This document shows, one piece after another, positions 13,279 to 21,203 of a DNA stretch of 23,350 bases. Position numbers and translations under genes: made by a program. The stretch comes from Candidatus Zhuqueibacterota bacterium. GTDB taxonomy: Bacteria > Zhuqueibacterota > Zhuqueibacteria > Residuimicrobiales > Krinioviventaceae. How positions within the stretch are numbered: the first letter of the stretch is position 1; each line of letters opens with the position of its first letter. Location: positions 1 through 23,350 of the forward strand of contig RQOI01000140.1 of the NCBI GenBank assembly GCA_003854995.1, in the 5' to 3' direction. Under the pieces are notes generated by a model. It made no database searches. It saw only the letters and a program-made list of their open reading frames with translations, and was not told where the DNA came from.

Positions 13279-15516
13279 TCACTCTTTCTTGTTCTTTTTG
13301 GCTTTTGCTTTGGGCGCCGGCGCCTCGTCTTGTGCATCAGCGCTTTCTTCGGCCTCGGCTGTTGCCGGCTCCGACTGCTCTGCCGCCGGTTCCGCAGAAT
13401 CGACCACATGGTCTGCCTCTTCCGCTACACCCTCGGCACCCTCGGTTGCGGCCTCCGCTGTTGCCGGCTCCGACTGCTCTGCCGTCGGTTCCGCGGCCTC
13501 GACCACCTGGTCAGCCTTTTCTGCTACACCCTCGGCACCCTCGCTTGCGCCTTTTGCTTCTGGCGCCGTCTCTGCGGGCGTCTCTTTGACATCGGCGGTT
13601 TTTGTCCTGGCTTCTTTCGTCTTGTGTTTCGCCGTTGACTTGGCGGTTTCGAGAGAAATTTCCTCTTCGGATTCGGCGACTTCGGCTTCGACGCTCACCT
13701 TCGCTTCCTCAAGGTTGGAAACCTGTCTCTCTGACAGGACAATCTTTTTATTCTCTTTATTGAACTCTATGACCGTTAACTGAAGAACGTCATCAATCTG
13801 ATAGTGATCGGCTGGTTTTGATATATTGTCTTTCGCCAGCTGCGACATGGGAACAAAACCATCGACGCCGTCAGGCAATTCAGCCAGCAAACCCTTTTCG
13901 ATCAGGCGCACCACTTTGCCTTCGACCTGGGTGCCATTTTTGTAGACGTTCTCAAAAGTGTCCCATGGATTATCCTGCGTCTGTTTGTAGCCGAGCGATA
14001 TACGCCGATTGGCCCGATCTACGTTCAGCACAATGACTTCAATCTCGTCTCCCTTTTTGACCACCTCGCCAGGGTGACGTATCTTCTTCGTCCACGACAG
14101 ATCGGAGATATGGATGAGCCCATCAATGCCCTCTTCCAGCTCGACGAACGCGCCAAAGTTGGTCAAATTACGGACGATGCCGTTATGGCGTGACCCGATC
14201 GGATAACGTTCGGCCAGTGTATCCCAGGGATCGGGATCGAGCTGTTTGAGGCCGAGCGAAATCTTGCGCTCTTCTTTCTGGATATTCAACACCTTGGCAT
14301 CGACCATTTCGCCGACAGCCAGAATTTTCGACGGGTGCTTGATGTGTTGCGTCCATGACATCTCGGAGATATGTATCAAGCCTTCAACGCCCTTTTCCAG
14401 CTCGACAAACGCACCATAGTCGGAGAGGCTGACCACTTTGCCACGAATCACCGAATCGACCGGATATTTCGACTCGACATCTTCCCATGGGTGAGGCTGC
14501 AGCTGCTTGAGACCGAGAGATATGCGGTCTTTATCCTCGTTATAATCCAGCACGACGACATTGATTTTTTCATCCAGCGCCACGACCTCGGACGGGTGCG
14601 AGACACGACCCCAGGAGAGGTCATTGATGTGCAAAAGTCCATCCACGCCACCCAGGTCGATAAAGACGCCAAAATCGGTGATATTTTTCACAATGCCTTC
14701 CAGCACCTGACCACGTTGCAGATCGGCCAGTATCTTTTCGCGCTGGCCTTTCATCTCCTGCTCGACCAGGACGCGATGTGAAACGACAATGTTTTTGCGC
14801 AAGTGATTGACCTTGACGATTTTAAATTCCATGTCATGTCCGATGAGCGCGTCAAAATCACGAATCGGTCGAACATCGATTTGTGAGCCCGGGAGAAAGG
14901 CATCAACGCCGCCGAGATCGACGACGATGCCGCCTTTGATTCTGCGTACACACTGTCCGGTCAAAACCTCGCCGCTTTCGTAGGATTCGATCACCTTGTC
15001 CCACGTCCGCATAAAGTCAGCCTTTTTCTTTGACAACACGAGAAAACCATCTGCGTCCTCTATTTCATCGATCAGGACTTCGACATTATCGCCGACCTTG
15101 ACGTCCTTGATATGATCGAATTCCTCAACCAGGACATTGCCCTCTGATTTAAAGCCGATATCTACAGAGACCTCTTTTTCGCCGATAGCAAGGATCTTGC
15201 CGAGCACGACCTGGCCCGCTTTGAAATCGACGAGCGTGTCTTCGTAGAATTTTGACATCGCCTCAACTTCATCGTCGTTGTATTCTCTTTCCAGGCGATC
15301 GAGTTCATCGACGCTGGCGTACGATTTTCCCTCTTCGATTTCAACTTGTTCCTTTGGCGACATATCCGGGAGCACATCCGGATCTGCTGCGCTTTCAGGG
15401 GATTGGGTTTGGGCGCTTGACACAGCTTCCGCCTGTACACCTTCGTTGGCCGGGCTTTCCGCGGCCGGCTCAAGATTTTCATCTGCAAGGGGTTTGGGGT
15501 TCATTTCTTCTGTCAT
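13279..15516 (-). CDS. rpsA: 30S ribosomal protein S1
   Basis: A 745-residue protein with six S1 RNA-binding domains at about 100-163, 184-250, 269-337, 354-424, 441-511 and 528-597, the number found in E. coli S1 (557 residues). Domains 3-5 carry the typical GxVxxxxxFGxFVxL and GLIHISDLSW patterns. S1 holds mRNA on the 30S subunit. Before the first domain is an acidic 95-residue extension, and after the last is a 145-residue Ala/Glu/Pro tail ending in a basic KAKAKKNKKE, with a duplicated 33-residue unit. The ATG at 15516 has AAGGAGG upstream, spaced a little long at 11 bases. The 59-base leader after ispH is AT-rich with a TATCAT box, so an extra promoter is possible. The cmk-ispH-rpsA order is widely conserved. 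Confidence 0.96.
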   Translation of the reverse strand: MTEEMNPKPLADENLEPAAESPANEGVQAEAVSSAQTQSPESAADPDVLPDMSPKEQVEIEEGKSYASVDELDRLEREYNDDEVEAMSKFYEDTLVDFKAGQVVLGKILAIGEKEVSVDIGFKSEGNVLVEEFDHIKDVKVGDNVEVLIDEIEDADGFLVLSKKKADFMRTWDKVIESYESGEVLTGQCVRRIKGGIVVDLGGVDAFLPGSQIDVRPIRDFDALIGHDMEFKIVKVNHLRKNIVVSHRVLVEQEMKGQREKILADLQRGQVLEGIVKNITDFGVFIDLGGVDGLLHINDLSWGRVSHPSEVVALDEKINVVVLDYNEDKDRISLGLKQLQPHPWEDVESKYPVDSVIRGKVVSLSDYGAFVELEKGVEGLIHISEMSWTQHIKHPSKILAVGEMVDAKVLNIQKEERKISLGLKQLDPDPWDTLAERYPIGSRHNGIVRNLTNFGAFVELEEGIDGLIHISDLSWTKKIRHPGEVVKKGDEIEVIVLNVDRANRRISLGYKQTQDNPWDTFENVYKNGTQVEGKVVRLIEKGLLAELPDGVDGFVPMSQLAKDNISKPADHYQIDDVLQLTVIEFNKENKKIVLSERQVSNLEEAKVSVEAEVAESEEEISLETAKSTAKHKTKEARTKTADVKETPAETAPEAKGASEGAEGVAEKADQVVEAAEPTAEQSEPATAEAATEGAEGVAEEADHVVDSAEPAAEQSEPATAEAEESADAQDEAPAPKAKAKKNKKE
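13345..13542 (-). repeat. Two tandem 99-bp units in the S1 tail
   Basis: Units 13444-13542 and 13345-13443 each encode 33 residues beginning EGAEGVAE and ending SEPATAEA. They differ at roughly nine residues. The repeat is in frame and lies in the disordered tail, so it changes tail length without touching the S1 domains. Confidence 0.9.
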
Positions 15517-15575
15517 GATTTAAATGATCCTCCTTTATTCTGTTCAGATGATAAAAGAACAAAATAAAAGTTTAG

Positions 15576-16427
15576 TTAAGTTATGCTCTCCACATACTCT
15601 TTGATCTTTTGCAGCTGCCATAACGGCGTCGACGCGCTGCCGGTGATGCCGATGGAATCGGCGATGAGCCAGTCGCGTTCAATGTCGGTTGCAGCTTCGA
15701 TCCAAAAAGTGCGCGGATTGCGCTGTTTAGCTATTTCGAATAACACTCGCGTATTCGAACTGTTTTTGCCGCCGACGAGCAGCAGCACATCAACGCTGGC
15801 GGCAAAATTTCTCATGTTTGCATGCCGATTCGATACCTGTCGGCATGTCGTGTCTTGCACGAGAGTGTGAGGAGCAATTTGCAATATTTTTTCCTGTATC
15901 GCAAGGAATTTATTGCGCGCCACCGTAGTCTGTGCCACCAGCAGCCGTTTTTCGGCAAATGGCAGCGCTGCGACCTCCTCTGGCGATTGAATGACGATCG
16001 CCTGATCATCGCAGTGGCCGCTCAGTCCGACCACTTCGGCATGCCCCGGCGTGCCGACGATCAGGATCTGATAGCCGCGCTGATGATAGCGCTCGATCGT
16101 CTTTTGAATTGCGCGGACGTTCGGGCACGTGCCGTCACAGACGGCCAGGGCGGTATCGCGCACCTGCTGATCCAATTTCTTGCCGATGCCGTGCGACCGC
16201 ACGAACACCTTTTTGTCGCGCAGGCGGTCGAGACCGCCCTCTTCGACGACAGCCTGATCGATTGTCGTGAGCCCCATGCCCGCCAGTCTCTCCATCTCCG
16301 CTTTATTATGGATGATCGATCCAAGGGCCAGGATCTCCTCGTCCTGCGCCAACTGCGCCTCGATCAACCGCAACGCCCGTTTGACGCCGCTGCACGGTCC
16401 GGCATTTGCATCCACGATCACTTGCAT
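15576..16427 (-). CDS. ispH: 4-hydroxy-3-methylbut-2-enyl diphosphate reductase
   Basis: The last enzyme of the MEP isoprenoid pathway, making IPP and DMAPP with a [4Fe-4S] cluster. The three cluster cysteines are Cys12 (GPCSGVKRA), Cys101 (GTCPNVR) and Cys195 (TTCRQVSNR). Substrate-contacting residues are also present: His40 (IIHN), His79 (RSHG), His129 and Glu131 (GHAEV), Thr168 (QTT), Ser223-Ser-Asn225 (KNSSNT) and Ser266 (SASTP). The GHAEV, CRQVSNR and STPLW variants are those I associate with Bacteroidetes-type IspH rather than the proteobacterial HPEV form. It starts five bases after the cmk stop and precedes rpsA by 59 bases. Length (283) is normal for the family. Confidence 0.95.
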   Translation of the reverse strand: MQVIVDANAGPCSGVKRALRLIEAQLAQDEEILALGSIIHNKAEMERLAGMGLTTIDQAVVEEGGLDRLRDKKVFVRSHGIGKKLDQQVRDTALAVCDGTCPNVRAIQKTIERYHQRGYQILIVGTPGHAEVVGLSGHCDDQAIVIQSPEEVAALPFAEKRLLVAQTTVARNKFLAIQEKILQIAPHTLVQDTTCRQVSNRHANMRNFAASVDVLLLVGGKNSSNTRVLFEIAKQRNPRTFWIEAATDIERDWLIADSIGITGSASTPLWQLQKIKEYVESIT

Positions 16428-16432
16428 ATCAT

Positions 16433-17113
16433 CTAGGCGCCCCGTATTTTCGCCTGTTCGACGACAACGGCGACTTGCTGGTCAATCGTCAATGCAGACG
16501 TGTCAATCTGCACGGCATCGGGCGCCATTTTGAGCGCCCCGTGCTCGCGGGTGGAGTCACTTCTATCGCGCCGTCTGATCTCCTGCAACAGCTTGTCAAA
16601 ATCGACCGGAATTCCCTTTGCGCGCAGCTCTTTGGCGCGCCTTCTGGCGCGTTCATCGATGGAGGCATTTAAGAAAACTTTGAGCTCGGCATCCCGAAAG
16701 ACGACCGTGCCAATATCGCGCCCCTCAGCGACAATGCCGCCGTTTTTGCCCAGTTCGCGCTGTTTGTCGACCAGAATGGCGCGCACAGCCGGATTCGCCG
16801 CCACCGGGGCGATGTTGTTGGTCACCAGCGGTGTGCGGATGACATCGGTCACATCCTCCCCATTCAGAATGACGCGCTCGCCGCGACGGTCTCTCTTGAA
16901 CTGGAATCTGGCTTTTTGCGCCGCCTCGCGCGAGGCATTTTGATCGTGCGGATCAGCGCCATCCCGTAATATGAGAAAGGTGACCGACCGATACATCGCG
17001 CCGGAATCGAGAAACAGATATCCCAGCTCTTCGGCAACTCTTCTGGCCGTCGTGCTTTTGCCAGAGCCGGCAGGACCGTCGATCGCAATTGTTATCTTTT
17101 TTTTCGGTGCCAT
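16433..17113 (-). CDS. cmk: Cytidylate kinase
   Basis: Phosphorylates CMP and dCMP with ATP in pyrimidine nucleotide salvage and mRNA turnover. The P-loop GPAGSGKS is at 13-20, the CMP-binding region begins DSGAMYRS (36-43), GRDIGT is at 131-136, and the lid RRDRSDSTRE at 181-190, followed by DAVQIDTSALT. Its 226 residues match the bacterial family. The start ATG at 17113 has no clear ribosome-binding site. It lies 46 bases after rluB and 5 bases before ispH, inside the conserved scpAB-rluB-cmk-ispH-rpsA order. Confidence 0.96.
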   Translation of the reverse strand: MAPKKKITIAIDGPAGSGKSTTARRVAEELGYLFLDSGAMYRSVTFLILRDGADPHDQNASREAAQKARFQFKRDRRGERVILNGEDVTDVIRTPLVTNNIAPVAANPAVRAILVDKQRELGKNGGIVAEGRDIGTVVFRDAELKVFLNASIDERARRRAKELRAKGIPVDFDKLLQEIRRRDRSDSTREHGALKMAPDAVQIDTSALTIDQQVAVVVEQAKIRGA

Positions 17114-17159
17114 TGAATCAGTCTGGGTGAATTTTCTATGTTAGATGCAATTTGATAAA

Positions 17160-17897
17160 TCAATCGTCTTGAATTTTTGATCCGTCAGCCTCCGACGCAC
17201 CCGCCGCTCGACGCAATTGCACGATTTCGATGGGCGATAACAGCCGCCATTGTCCGCGCGCCAGATTTTTCAGCGACAGAGGGCCAAATTGCGTGCGTTT
17301 GAGAGCTTTCACCTCATAGCCCAGCGCAGCGAACATGCGTCGAACAATGTGATTGCGACCCTCATGCAGGCGCAGTTCTATTTTCGTCGGATCATCCGTA
17401 TAGTGATGCGCCCGACAAGGGGCTGTTGGTCCATCCTCGAGCTCCATACCGGCGACCAGACGATGTAAATCCTCCTGCTGCAACGGACGATCGAGTCTCA
17501 CCCGATACGTTTTATAGAGCTGACGACTCGGGTGCAAGAGGCGATTGGCCATCTCGCCATCGTTTGTCAATAGCAGGGCGCCCTCGCTGTTCCGGTCCAG
17601 CCTGCCGACCGGAAAGATCCGTTCTTCGAGCTTAACCATATCCAGGACACTCTTTCTTCCCATTTCATCCTTGGCTGTCGTGATGATGCCTTTCGGCTTG
17701 TGGAAGAGCACATAGACCTTTTTGGCAATCGGCCGCACCTGCTTGCCATCGACTCGCACAACATCGAATTCATCGACAGTCACTCCCATCTGGGCTCGCC
17801 TGCCATTCACGGTCACCCGGCCCTGGCTGATATAGTCCTCTGCTGCGCGACGGGATGCCAGACCGCAACTGGCCAGATATCTATTGATCCGCATCAT
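17160..17897 (-). CDS. rluB: Ribosomal large subunit pseudouridine synthase B family
   Basis: A 245-residue RsuA/RluB-type enzyme that makes pseudouridine in rRNA, in this subgroup usually 23S position 2605. Residues 2-50 form an S4 RNA-binding domain (RINRYLASCGLASRRAAE). The catalytic domain has HKPKG (66-70) and GRLDRNSEGALLLTNDGE with catalytic Asp101, plus RLHEGRNHIVRRMF later. I chose ATG 17897 (or the adjacent ATG 17894), which starts directly at the S4 domain; longer versions would only run through scpB sequence. The gene overlaps scpB by 17 bases and has no clear ribosome site of its own, suggesting coupled translation. RluB is preferred over RsuA because of the scpB neighbourhood. 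Confidence 0.92.
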   Translation of the reverse strand: MMRINRYLASCGLASRRAAEDYISQGRVTVNGRRAQMGVTVDEFDVVRVDGKQVRPIAKKVYVLFHKPKGIITTAKDEMGRKSVLDMVKLEERIFPVGRLDRNSEGALLLTNDGEMANRLLHPSRQLYKTYRVRLDRPLQQEDLHRLVAGMELEDGPTAPCRAHHYTDDPTKIELRLHEGRNHIVRRMFAALGYEVKALKRTQFGPLSLKNLARGQWRLLSPIEIVQLRRAAGASEADGSKIQDD

Positions 17898-18573
17898 ACG
17901 AGAGGTCACTTTCCGATTCCGCGGCTGGTTCCGACGCTGGAGGTGAATTTTCGTCTTCGGGCGTCTCGCCATCCGCTGCTGTCGCCGCCTCTGCGGCGAC
18001 GGCCTCGTTGGGAATTTCTTTCAGGATCTCGGCGCCCTCGCCCTCTGCCAGGAGCTCTTCGATCTCTTTGGGCCGCGGCAACTCGGAGATGTCATTTATG
18101 CCAAAATAATTCAAAAATTCCTGCGTCGTCTTGAACAGCAGCGGGCGGCCCGGCCCCGAGTCGCGGCCGGAAATAGTGATGAGCCGGAAATCCAACAGCT
18201 TTTTCATCACGCCATCGGAATTGACGCCGCGTATCGCAGAGACTTCCACGCGGCTGATCGGCTGCTTGAACGCCACAATGGCCAGCGACTCCAGTGCGGC
18301 ACGAGACATGCGAGACTTGGCCTTTTCCTGAAACATCTCACTGATCCAGTCGGCATAGTCGGCTCTGGTGCTGAATCGATAGCCGCCGCCCACTCTCTTG
18401 AGATAGATCGCTCGCTCCTGTAATTCGGCTGCCAATTGCGTCAATGCCGCTTCGATCTCCGACGGCTCGACGTCCTTGAGAATGGCGTGCATCTGGTTCA
18501 CGCTCAAGGGCGTCTCAGAGGCGAAGACGAGGGCTTCGACGATTCGTACGAGTTGTCCTTTATCCATTGACAT
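17881..18573 (-). CDS. scpB: Segregation and condensation protein B
   Basis: ScpB is the winged-helix kleisin partner of the SMC-ScpAB condensin complex that organises the chromosome. Residues 1-165 hold the two winged-helix units, with the hallmark SRAALESLAIVAFKQPISRVEVSAIRGVNSD region (split here as ALESLAIVAFKQPISR then VEVSAIRGVNSD) and GRPLLFKTTQEFLNYFGI. The last 55 residues are an acidic Ala/Glu/Pro tail (AVAAEAATAADGETPEDENS) longer than in many homologues. Its ATG at 18573 lies 14 bases inside scpA; a second ATG two codons later is possible. It overlaps rluB at the other end. The SMC protein itself is not in the window. Confidence 0.95.
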   Translation of the reverse strand: MSMDKGQLVRIVEALVFASETPLSVNQMHAILKDVEPSEIEAALTQLAAELQERAIYLKRVGGGYRFSTRADYADWISEMFQEKAKSRMSRAALESLAIVAFKQPISRVEVSAIRGVNSDGVMKKLLDFRLITISGRDSGPGRPLLFKTTQEFLNYFGINDISELPRPKEIEELLAEGEGAEILKEIPNEAVAAEAATAADGETPEDENSPPASEPAAESESDLSYDADQ

Positions 18574-19276
18574 ATTCGATTAAAATCTCACCAAAAACCG
18601 CTGATTGCGATGCCTTGATAGCCTTTTGCTTCACCAGCTCCAGGATGGCGATGAGAGTGACGATGAGCACGAGCTTGTCATCCTCCTTTTTGAACAGTGA
18701 GCTGAACGCGACCTGTCGTTTTTCTCTCAGAGTATTCATGACAAGCTGCATCTGTTCTTCCAGCGACACATTTATTTCATGTATACGATGCACAGGCGCG
18801 GCTGATTTTGCGCCGACGATCTGGCGAAAAGCGGCGACGAGATCAAACAGGGTGACATCCGAAATTTCGGAAAAATCAGGGGCGATCGTCTGCTCGAAGG
18901 TATAGCTGCCGCGCGGAAAGGTCAGTCTGGCCTCTTTTTCCTTCTCAGCCAAATCGAGCGCCACCTCTTTGAATCGTTTATACTCCAACAGACGATATAC
19001 CAGCTCCTGACGGGGATCCTCGATCTCATCCATCTCCTCGACCTCAGGCTTGGGCAACAGCATCTGCGCCTTTATTCGCATGAGGGTGGCGGCCATGAGA
19101 ATAAAATCACTGGCCGCCTCCAGGTCGAGGAGTTGAATGATCTCGATATATTCCAGATACTGCTGCGTGATCACCGAGATGGGGATATCATAGATGTCGA
19201 TCTCACTCTTTTTTATCAGAAAAAGCAGCAGGTCCAGCGGACCCTCAAATGCTTCGAGCTTTACCTTATAGAGCAT
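18560..19276 (-). CDS. scpA: Segregation and condensation protein A
   Basis: ScpA is the kleisin bridging the two SMC heads in bacterial condensin. The ATG at 19276 begins MLYKVKLEAFEGPLDLLLFL, the signature N-terminus, followed by SEIDIYDIPISVITQQYLEY and ILMAATLMRIKAQMLLP. The C-terminal winged helix ends at EILIEYVNG. Its 238 residues are typical. An upstream extension of the frame to 19330 lacks homology and overlaps a hairpin terminator, so I rejected it. A weak GAGAG precedes the start. It opens the six-gene block down to rpsA; the terminator 23 bases upstream implies its own promoter or controlled read-through. Confidence 0.95.
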   Translation of the reverse strand: MLYKVKLEAFEGPLDLLLFLIKKSEIDIYDIPISVITQQYLEYIEIIQLLDLEAASDFILMAATLMRIKAQMLLPKPEVEEMDEIEDPRQELVYRLLEYKRFKEVALDLAEKEKEARLTFPRGSYTFEQTIAPDFSEISDVTLFDLVAAFRQIVGAKSAAPVHRIHEINVSLEEQMQLVMNTLREKRQVAFSSLFKKEDDKLVLIVTLIAILELVKQKAIKASQSAVFGEILIEYVNG

Positions 19277-19298
19277 AGCGATTCTCTCGCCGCCTGGC

Positions 19299-19323
19299 AA
19301 AATAAAAGCCGCATGAGAGCGGC
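19299..19323 (-). terminator. Hairpin terminator between the HNH gene and scpA
   Basis: On the minus strand GCCGC-TCTCAT-GCGGC is followed by TTTTATTTT. It lies about 32 bases after the HNH stop codon and ends 23 bases before the scpA start. The stem is only five base pairs but all G-C. It may end the accA/HNH transcript or act as an attenuator in front of scpA. Confidence 0.55.
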
Positions 19324-19354
19324 CGTTCATATATCATTCCATTTGAGCGCAGCG

Positions 19355-19858
19355 TTAGTTCATATAGAGATAAGGCTTCCAGGACTGTTCGCTGATGCCG
19401 ATGAAATATTGCATGAAAAACAAATAGTTGGGCCGCGTCGGCTTTTTGAGCAGCGGCATGCCGGCTTCTTCCGGCGTCCGGCTGCCCTTTTTATTGTTGC
19501 ATTTGACACAGGCGCAGACGAGATTTTCCCAACTATCGACGCCGCCGCGCGTCTTGGGTTGGATGTGATCCAGGGTCAACGGGCCTTTTCGAGTGCCGCA
19601 GTATTGACATTTGTGATTATCGCGTCTGAGCAAATTCCCTCTGTTGAGCTCCACGCGTTTTCGAGGGAATCGGACATAGCAGGTCAAGCGAATGACACTC
19701 GGCAACGGCAAGGCCAAAAATTGCGACCGGACAAGCTGATCGCGTTTCTCGATAATTTCCACCTTTTGCAGATACAACAAAATTATGGCCTTTTGCGCGC
19801 TGACAACTGACATTGGCTCATAATTCTGATTGAGCAAAAGGACCTTCGCTCTCATCAT
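19355..19858 (-). CDS. HNH endonuclease family protein
   Basis: A 167-residue protein with a C-terminal HNH nuclease fold: zinc cysteines in CQYC (84-87) and CVKC (117-120), the catalytic pair DH (97-98), Asn112 and the GGVDSWENLV stretch. The N-terminal 70 residues (VLLLNQNYEPMSVVSAQKA ... LPSVIRLTCYVRFP) are a conserved module of a chromosomal HNH group common in Bacteroidetes, Chlorobi and cyanobacteria. Its role is unknown; the housekeeping setting argues against a homing or restriction enzyme. The start is ATG 19858 or the adjacent 19855. GAGGAG lies rather far (about 18 bases) upstream, and AT-rich DNA with a TATAAA box suggests a possible local promoter. Confidence 0.9.
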   Translation of the reverse strand: MMRAKVLLLNQNYEPMSVVSAQKAIILLYLQKVEIIEKRDQLVRSQFLALPLPSVIRLTCYVRFPRKRVELNRGNLLRRDNHKCQYCGTRKGPLTLDHIQPKTRGGVDSWENLVCACVKCNNKKGSRTPEEAGMPLLKKPTRPNYLFFMQYFIGISEQSWKPYLYMN

Positions 19859-19937
19859 GACGACAGATTCCGCACTCCTCAAAATAAAGTATGAATTTAT
19901 ACTAAATTTCAAAAGAATGCAAGTTTTTTTCGCATAC

Positions 19938-20198
19938 TCAAGGCGACAGCGGCAGCTTTTCCGCCTCATAGATAAGCATGATCGGGATATCGTCCTCGAC
20001 GCGATAACGCAGCCCCACAAAGGTAGTGGACGTCTTGCCGCACTCGCTGTCCTGACAGACGCCGGAATCATCCACAGGCATGCCGCAGAAGGGACAGTGC
20101 CGATTCAGGCAGGTCAGGGTGTCGTGCTGACGATCATATTGCAGTTCGCCCTTGCAGGATGGACAGGCTAAAATATCGAGCAACTCCTGACTGACCAT
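19938..20198 (-). CDS. Trm112-like zinc-ribbon protein with cysteine-rich insertion
   Basis: An 86-residue small protein. The start LLDILACPSCKGEL (Cys12, Cys15) and the end RVEDDIPIMLIYEAEKL match Trm112/YcaR proteins, which are usually about 60 residues with up to four cysteines. Between them this one carries a longer segment with five more cysteines (30, 35, 38, 48, 53; CPFCG and CQDSEC). Bacterial relatives have poorly known roles; eukaryotic Trm112 activates methyltransferases. CGGAGG stands before ATG 20198, and this supports the short start over an upstream extension to 20249. It lies 35 bases after accA on the same strand. Confidence 0.85.
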   Translation of the reverse strand: MVSQELLDILACPSCKGELQYDRQHDTLTCLNRHCPFCGMPVDDSGVCQDSECGKTSTTFVGLRYRVEDDIPIMLIYEAEKLPLSP

Positions 20199-20233
20199 TA
20201 TACCTCCGTTTTCTATCGTTAGCTGCTGACAGA

Positions 20234-21202
20234 TCAGCTCTCTTTCCAAAGGCCCATGGCGCTGAACTTTTCGATGCGTTGACTCACCAGGGTGAGGCGC
20301 GGGATTTCAATCAGCTTGTCCAATTCCTGGACGATCGCTTTTTTGAGTATGGCAGCGGCTTTGTCGTGATCGGCGTGCGCGCCGCCAAGGGGCTCATCCA
20401 AAATCCGATCGATGAGTCCCATTTCCAAAAGATCCGCTGGCGTCACTCGCATCGATTCGGCAGCATATTCTGCTCTCGACGCGTCATGGAACAGGATGGA
20501 AGCGCATCCCTCCGGCGAAATGACGGAATACCAGGTATTTTCCATCATCATGATGACATCGCCGACGCCGATCCCCAATGCGCCGCCACTGCCGCCTTCG
20601 CCAATGACGACGACGATGATGGGCGCCTGCAGACGCGCCATTTCAAACAAGTTTCTGGCGATCGCTTCCGCCTGCCCGCGCTCTTCCGAGCCGATGCCGG
20701 GATAGGCGCCCGGCGTATCGACCAGACAGATGATCGGGCGACCAAATTTTTCCGCCAGGTGCATGACGCGCAGCGCTTTGCGGTAGCCTTCCGGATGCGG
20801 ATAACCAAAGTTGCGCCGGATTTTTTCTTTCATATCCCGTCCCTTCTGGTGGCCGATGATGGCGACCGGACGGTTATCCAATTTGCCGATGCCGGCGACG
20901 ATTGCCGGATCGTCGCGGAAATTGCGATCGCCATGCAGCTCGACAAAGTCGGTCAGGATGCGGTCGATGAAATCGAGCGTATAGGGCCGCAAGGGATGAC
21001 GCGACAGTTGGACGCGTTGCCAGCGAGTCAGCTTGGCATAAATCTCTCTGCGCAACTTTTGCGATTTGGCCAGAAGTCGCTCGATCTCTCTTTGAATCTC
21101 CGGATCTTCATTCATGGCCAATTCGCGCAGTTCGGCGATTCGTCTCTCGATTTCGACGATGGGTTTCTCAAAATCAAGCACGAGTTTGGATGTATCTGCC
21201 AT
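20234..21202 (-). CDS. accA: Acetyl-CoA carboxylase carboxyltransferase, alpha subunit
   Basis: AccA pairs with AccD to move the carboxyl group from biotin-BCCP to acetyl-CoA, making malonyl-CoA for fatty acid synthesis. The 322 residues match E. coli AccA (319). The N-terminal helix begins LDFEKPIVEIERRIAELR; the carboxyltransferase core has ELHGDRNF (88-95), GHQKGRD, GYPHPEGYRKALR, VDTPGAYPGIGSEERGQ (161-177) and the oxyanion-hole motif GEGGSGGALG (201-210). ATG 21202 starts one base after the stop of the upstream glycosyltransferase gene, so the two are coupled. accD is not in this window. Confidence 0.97.
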   Translation of the reverse strand: MADTSKLVLDFEKPIVEIERRIAELRELAMNEDPEIQREIERLLAKSQKLRREIYAKLTRWQRVQLSRHPLRPYTLDFIDRILTDFVELHGDRNFRDDPAIVAGIGKLDNRPVAIIGHQKGRDMKEKIRRNFGYPHPEGYRKALRVMHLAEKFGRPIICLVDTPGAYPGIGSEERGQAEAIARNLFEMARLQAPIIVVVIGEGGSGGALGIGVGDVIMMMENTWYSVISPEGCASILFHDASRAEYAAESMRVTPADLLEMGLIDRILDEPLGGAHADHDKAAAILKKAIVQELDKLIEIPRLTLVSQRIEKFSAMGLWKES

Positions 21203-21203
21203 A

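Noticed and set aside
13230..13783. Pro/Leu-rich and Ser/Ala-rich open frames on the + strand
   Set aside because: They are the antisense of the repetitive Ala/Glu tail of S1.
17114..17159. Possible promoter ahead of cmk (TTGATT and CATAGA, 17-base spacing)
   Set aside because: The -10 match is only three of six and the gene sits inside a conserved operon, so it is not strong enough to list.
19859..20071. Long N-terminal extension of the HNH protein
   Set aside because: It overlaps the Trm112-like gene and has no family similarity; the known domain begins at MRAKVLLLNQ.
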